Assembly: GCA_003516705.1 (NCBI GenBank)
Contig: DPCJ01000148.1
Location: 1-35,055 of the forward strand
DNA length: 35,055 nt
Direction: 5' to 3'
Source of the DNA: Prolixibacteraceae bacterium
Lineage (GTDB): Bacteria; Bacteroidota; Bacteroidia; Bacteroidales; Prolixibacteraceae
Part shown: one piece after another, positions 32,558 to 35,055 of the stretch
Numbering within the stretch: the stretch's first letter is position 1
Layout of the letters: each line of letters starts with the position of its first letter
Position numbers and translations under genes: made by a program
The notes under the pieces: model-generated
What the model was told of the DNA's origin: nothing
The model's database searches: none
The model's input: the letters and a program-made list of their open reading frames with translations, nothing else

Positions 32558-33539
32558 GTTGCAATTCCATTTTTTCATTTCCCGTTATTTTTGCCAGTTC
32601 TTTTTCTATTATCGGAACAATAAACTGCGACGTTTTTTGGGCTCCTGTATCGTTAAAATGCATCGGGTCTTTCCAATTGGCAGGGTTGTTTATAATAGTG
32701 TCAGGTAAACTGATAACCGGAGCAAAACTCTCATAAAACTTCATGTTCAGAGGTTCTTTCAAACCTGAACCTGATTCAGGCAGGTAAAAAAACAACACCC
32801 TGCAATCGTGTTGGCTTGCCAGGTTCACAATTTTTCTGAGATAATGTTTTGAATAGTTTCTTTCTATCGTTTTGATGAGTTCAGGTTTTGGCCTGTTAAA
32901 CTTATTGCTCCACGCTCTTTTGTTTATTTCCATTTCATCTGAACTTGCCAGCTGATCGGAATGTAAATATCCGAAATCGGTAGTATTATCAGGAGTAAAA
33001 TAAGTTTTGTGCATCACTATAAATTTGAAAAACTCAAATCTTACAATCAACCCATTCCATAACGATTTAAAATAACGTTGATTAAAAAACACGAAAGAGC
33101 CAAAAAGATCATTTGATTCAGCCAGAAACGGGAACACTTGATGGCTTTTTCTGGGTTCATCTTCAGCAATTTCGATAAAAAGAATTTTGGGCTTTTTATG
33201 TTTCAGAATGTCTTTTAACATTACATATTGCACATCTCTGCCGCCTCTGCAATATCCGAGATTTGCCACTGTAATTAAAGAATCTGAATGGCTGTTTAAT
33301 TCATTCTCTATCAGTTCATCCATAATTCCACAAGCAAAATGTGATGCTCCGGAAAAAGCAATATCGATACTTTTCGGATTTTCAGATGTGCGGTAATATA
33401 TCCAGCTGGCCATGTTACTACACTCACCTTTTACAAACTGATAACTGAATTTTTTATTTACCGGAATTGTAAAAAGCAGGATAATTCCAAGAAATACAGG
33501 AATAAAAAAAAGAGCAATATTTCGTATAAATTCTTTCAT
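32538..33539 (-). CDS. SGNH-like protein, partner of MBOAT O-acetyltransferase
   Basis: The 333-aa protein has one N-terminal membrane segment (about 7-27) and a periplasmic domain. 'IDIAFSGASHFACGI' is the block I Ser position (G-A-S-H) and 'DPMHFNDTGA' is the block V D-x-x-H, both typical of SGNH hydrolases such as AlgX/AlgJ-type O-acetyltransferases. 'ILFIEIAEDEPR' follows in the middle. It starts inside the stop of the upstream MBOAT gene (TAATG overlap), so the two are coupled and should act together: the MBOAT passes acetyl groups across the membrane and this protein attaches them to a polysaccharide. The substrate is unknown. Confidence 0.85.
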   Translation of the reverse strand: MKEFIRNIALFFIPVFLGIILLFTIPVNKKFSYQFVKGECSNMASWIYYRTSENPKSIDIAFSGASHFACGIMDELIENELNSHSDSLITVANLGYCRGGRDVQYVMLKDILKHKKPKILFIEIAEDEPRKSHQVFPFLAESNDLFGSFVFFNQRYFKSLWNGLIVRFEFFKFIVMHKTYFTPDNTTDFGYLHSDQLASSDEMEINKRAWSNKFNRPKPELIKTIERNYSKHYLRKIVNLASQHDCRVLFFYLPESGSGLKEPLNMKFYESFAPVISLPDTIINNPANWKDPMHFNDTGAQKTSQFIVPIIEKELAKITGNEKMELQLKFSPD

Positions 33540-34978
33540 TAAAACTGAAAATAGATAAACTGTGGAGCCGAATTTAAAACACCGAAAAACAAAATGACAA
33601 TGAGTATTATATAATAAAAACTCCAGCGCACCGCCCGCGGAATTTTCTCAATTGTTGAAGGCAAATCTTTGTTACTGATTAAAACTTCGGTCAAAACAAA
33701 AAACGGAAAAACAAATATCAACATTCGGCCCGGTTCTGTGAGTGTCCCCGAATTTATCAAAAGCGATTTAATCGTATTTAAGCCTGCTTCTTGCAGACCA
33801 AAGATTGAATAAACAATGCTTTTTGCCTGGTTCCAGTTTTCGGCACGGAAAAAAATCCAGCAAAAATTCACAAATAAGTAGGTGGATATTAATCCCATAA
33901 AACGGGTTAATTTCTTGCCTGTTTTGTTTCCCGGCTGAATAATTGATTCGAAAACATACAGAAAACCATGAAGAAATCCCCAGATTACAAACGTAATGTT
34001 AGCCCCGTGCCATAACCCCGAAAGTGTAAATGTGACCAAAATATTCAAATGCTTCCTGAAACCGTCTTTTCTGTTGCCACCCAGTGGAATATAGACATAA
34101 TCGCGAAACCCAGTGGAAAGCGAAATGTGCCAGCGATGCCAGAAATCGCGGATAGATACAGCAAAATAGGGTGTTCTGAAGTTGGTCATTAATTCTATAC
34201 CAAACAAGCGGGCAGTTCCGATGGCAATATCAGAATATCCAGAGAAATCGCAGTAAATCTGAAAACCGAAAAGGATTGTGGCAATTATTAATGCAGGTCC
34301 GTTAAAAGTTTCGGGAGCCTGATAAACTGCATTGACAATTTGGGCTGCCTGGTCGGCAATTACAACTTTTTTAAATAATCCCCACAAAATCAGTTTTAGA
34401 CCTGATCTGGCCTGATTGTAATTAAACTCAAATCTTTTTTCGAATTGTGGTATCAATCGGCTGGCCCGCTCGATTGGACCTGCCACAAGCTGAGGAAAAA
34501 ATGAAACAAATGTGAGAAATGTAACAAGCGATTTTGTCGGTTGAAGTTGTCTTCGGTAGATATCAATTGTATAACTCAACGTCTGAAAGGTGTAAAAACT
34601 GATGCCAACCGGCAAAATAATTCTTATCAGATTCGATCGGTTTTCGGTTATACCAAACAGATCGATGAATGTATCAACAAAAAAATTAAAGTATTTAAAC
34701 ACAAAAAGCATCCCTAGGTTAACAATCAGACTGATTGCAAGTAATCCTTTTCGTTTCTTTACTGAATCAGTTTCCGATAATTTCAACCCAATAATGTAGT
34801 CGGTGATCGAACTGATAAAAATGAGAAAAAGAAAACGCCAGTCCCACCACCCATAAAAAACATAACTTGCTGATAACAAAATAATATTGCCTGATTTGAC
34901 AGAGCTTTTTGAAGCTTTCAGGTAAACTAAAAAAGTAAAAACCAGGAATAAAAAAAATGTGACAGAGTTAAATACCAT
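33539..34978 (-). CDS. MBOAT family O-acyltransferase (AlgI/DltB-like)
   Basis: The start is set at ATG 34978 (MVFNSVTFFLFL), the usual opening of AlgI-type proteins, giving 479 aa; the longer form from 35014 is possible. About ten or more membrane segments are present. The family core is clear: 'WWDWRFLFLIF', 'PVGISFYTFQTLSYTIDIYR', 'FFPQLVAGPIERA', 'FWHRWHISLSTGFRDYVYIP' then 'LGGNRK', and 'GLWHGANITFVIWGFLHG' with the conserved catalytic His. It transfers acetyl groups from the cytoplasmic side for O-acetylation of an extracellular or cell-wall polymer, with the coupled SGNH protein. The 77 bp up to the window end show no further gene. Confidence 0.93.
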   Translation of the reverse strand: MVFNSVTFFLFLVFTFLVYLKASKSSVKSGNIILLSASYVFYGWWDWRFLFLIFISSITDYIIGLKLSETDSVKKRKGLLAISLIVNLGMLFVFKYFNFFVDTFIDLFGITENRSNLIRIILPVGISFYTFQTLSYTIDIYRRQLQPTKSLVTFLTFVSFFPQLVAGPIERASRLIPQFEKRFEFNYNQARSGLKLILWGLFKKVVIADQAAQIVNAVYQAPETFNGPALIIATILFGFQIYCDFSGYSDIAIGTARLFGIELMTNFRTPYFAVSIRDFWHRWHISLSTGFRDYVYIPLGGNRKDGFRKHLNILVTFTLSGLWHGANITFVIWGFLHGFLYVFESIIQPGNKTGKKLTRFMGLISTYLFVNFCWIFFRAENWNQAKSIVYSIFGLQEAGLNTIKSLLINSGTLTEPGRMLIFVFPFFVLTEVLISNKDLPSTIEKIPRAVRWSFYYIILIVILFFGVLNSAPQFIYFQF

Positions 34979-35055
34979 CGGGTTTAATTTCGTTACCAAG
35001 GTAAATTTGTTCAACAGAACTTGAAATCGACCAAACTAAAAACAACTAACAATTA

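Noticed and set aside
32664..32700. Similarity of 'NNPANWK' in the SGNH protein to the transposase C-terminus
   Set aside because: In the SGNH protein it continues into the D-x-x-H block (DPMHFND) and is part of that fold, so the short match is coincidental.

Overview
ORGANISM. The window looks like a chromosome segment of a free-living Bacteroidota bacterium, probably a Bacteroidales/Marinilabiliales-type lineage. This is inferred from moderate G+C, promoter-like TAnnTTTG boxes, few Shine-Dalgarno sites, palindromic dispersed repeats, remnants of a REP-associated transposase, and the type of contractile injection genes present. No rRNA, tRNA or CRISPR array was seen.

LAYOUT. (1) 1-1162 (-): 5' part of a tricorn-like S41 peptidase with a PD40 beta-propeller, cut by the window edge. 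1163-1646 holds a palindromic dispersed repeat. (2) 1647-4328: small regulatory and accessory genes: an XRE/pentapeptide-repeat protein with three direct repeats phased at 21 bp upstream, a secreted NTF2-like protein, and an XRE/membrane protein. (3) 4474-5755: an AT-rich, ApeA-like HEPN (probable anti-phage) gene, frameshifted and bracketed by an 8-bp inverted repeat. (4) 5850-6084: broken pieces of a REP-associated tyrosine transposase around a REP-like palindrome. (5) 6141-10496: ordinary genes: enolase, DUF190 protein plus CrcB fluoride channel, and a PBP4-type D-Ala-D-Ala carboxypeptidase. About 800 bp of degenerate repeats lie between enolase and DUF190. (6) 10850-32557 (+): a ~21.7-kb gene cluster for an extracellular contractile injection system (eCIS; Afp/PVC/AlgoCIS-like). 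(7) 32538-34978 (-): an MBOAT/AlgI-type O-acetyltransferase and its SGNH-like partner, convergent with the eCIS cluster and overlapping its last gene by 20 bp.

THE eCIS CLUSTER. Gene order is: DUF4255 cap/terminator (Afp16-like), unknown 290-aa protein, sheath, two gp19-type tube proteins, a 52-aa DUF5908 protein, LysM baseplate hub protein (Afp7-like), VgrG-like spike (Afp8-like), PAAR tip, gp25-like baseplate protein (Afp9-like), baseplate J-like protein (Afp11-like), second large baseplate wedge protein (Afp12-like), unknown 870-aa protein in the Afp13 slot, a structured 280-bp gap, tape-measure protein (Afp14-like), a candidate cargo metalloprotease, an unknown 143-aa protein, AAA+ ATPase (Afp15-like) and a 4-TM membrane protein. 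Most junctions are 1-25 nt or ATGA overlaps, so the set is probably one transcription unit, starting from a promoter candidate near 10607-10637 with a leader of about 200 nt.

MOST INTERESTING POINTS. The candidate cargo (28692-30230) joins an eCIS-cargo-like N-terminus with Phe-Phe motifs, an OmpA-like domain and a metzincin-type zinc protease site (HEFGH, distal Asp, Met-turn). The 290-, 870-, 143- and 173-aa proteins of the cluster have no function I can assign. The terminal membrane protein could be an anchor or release factor.
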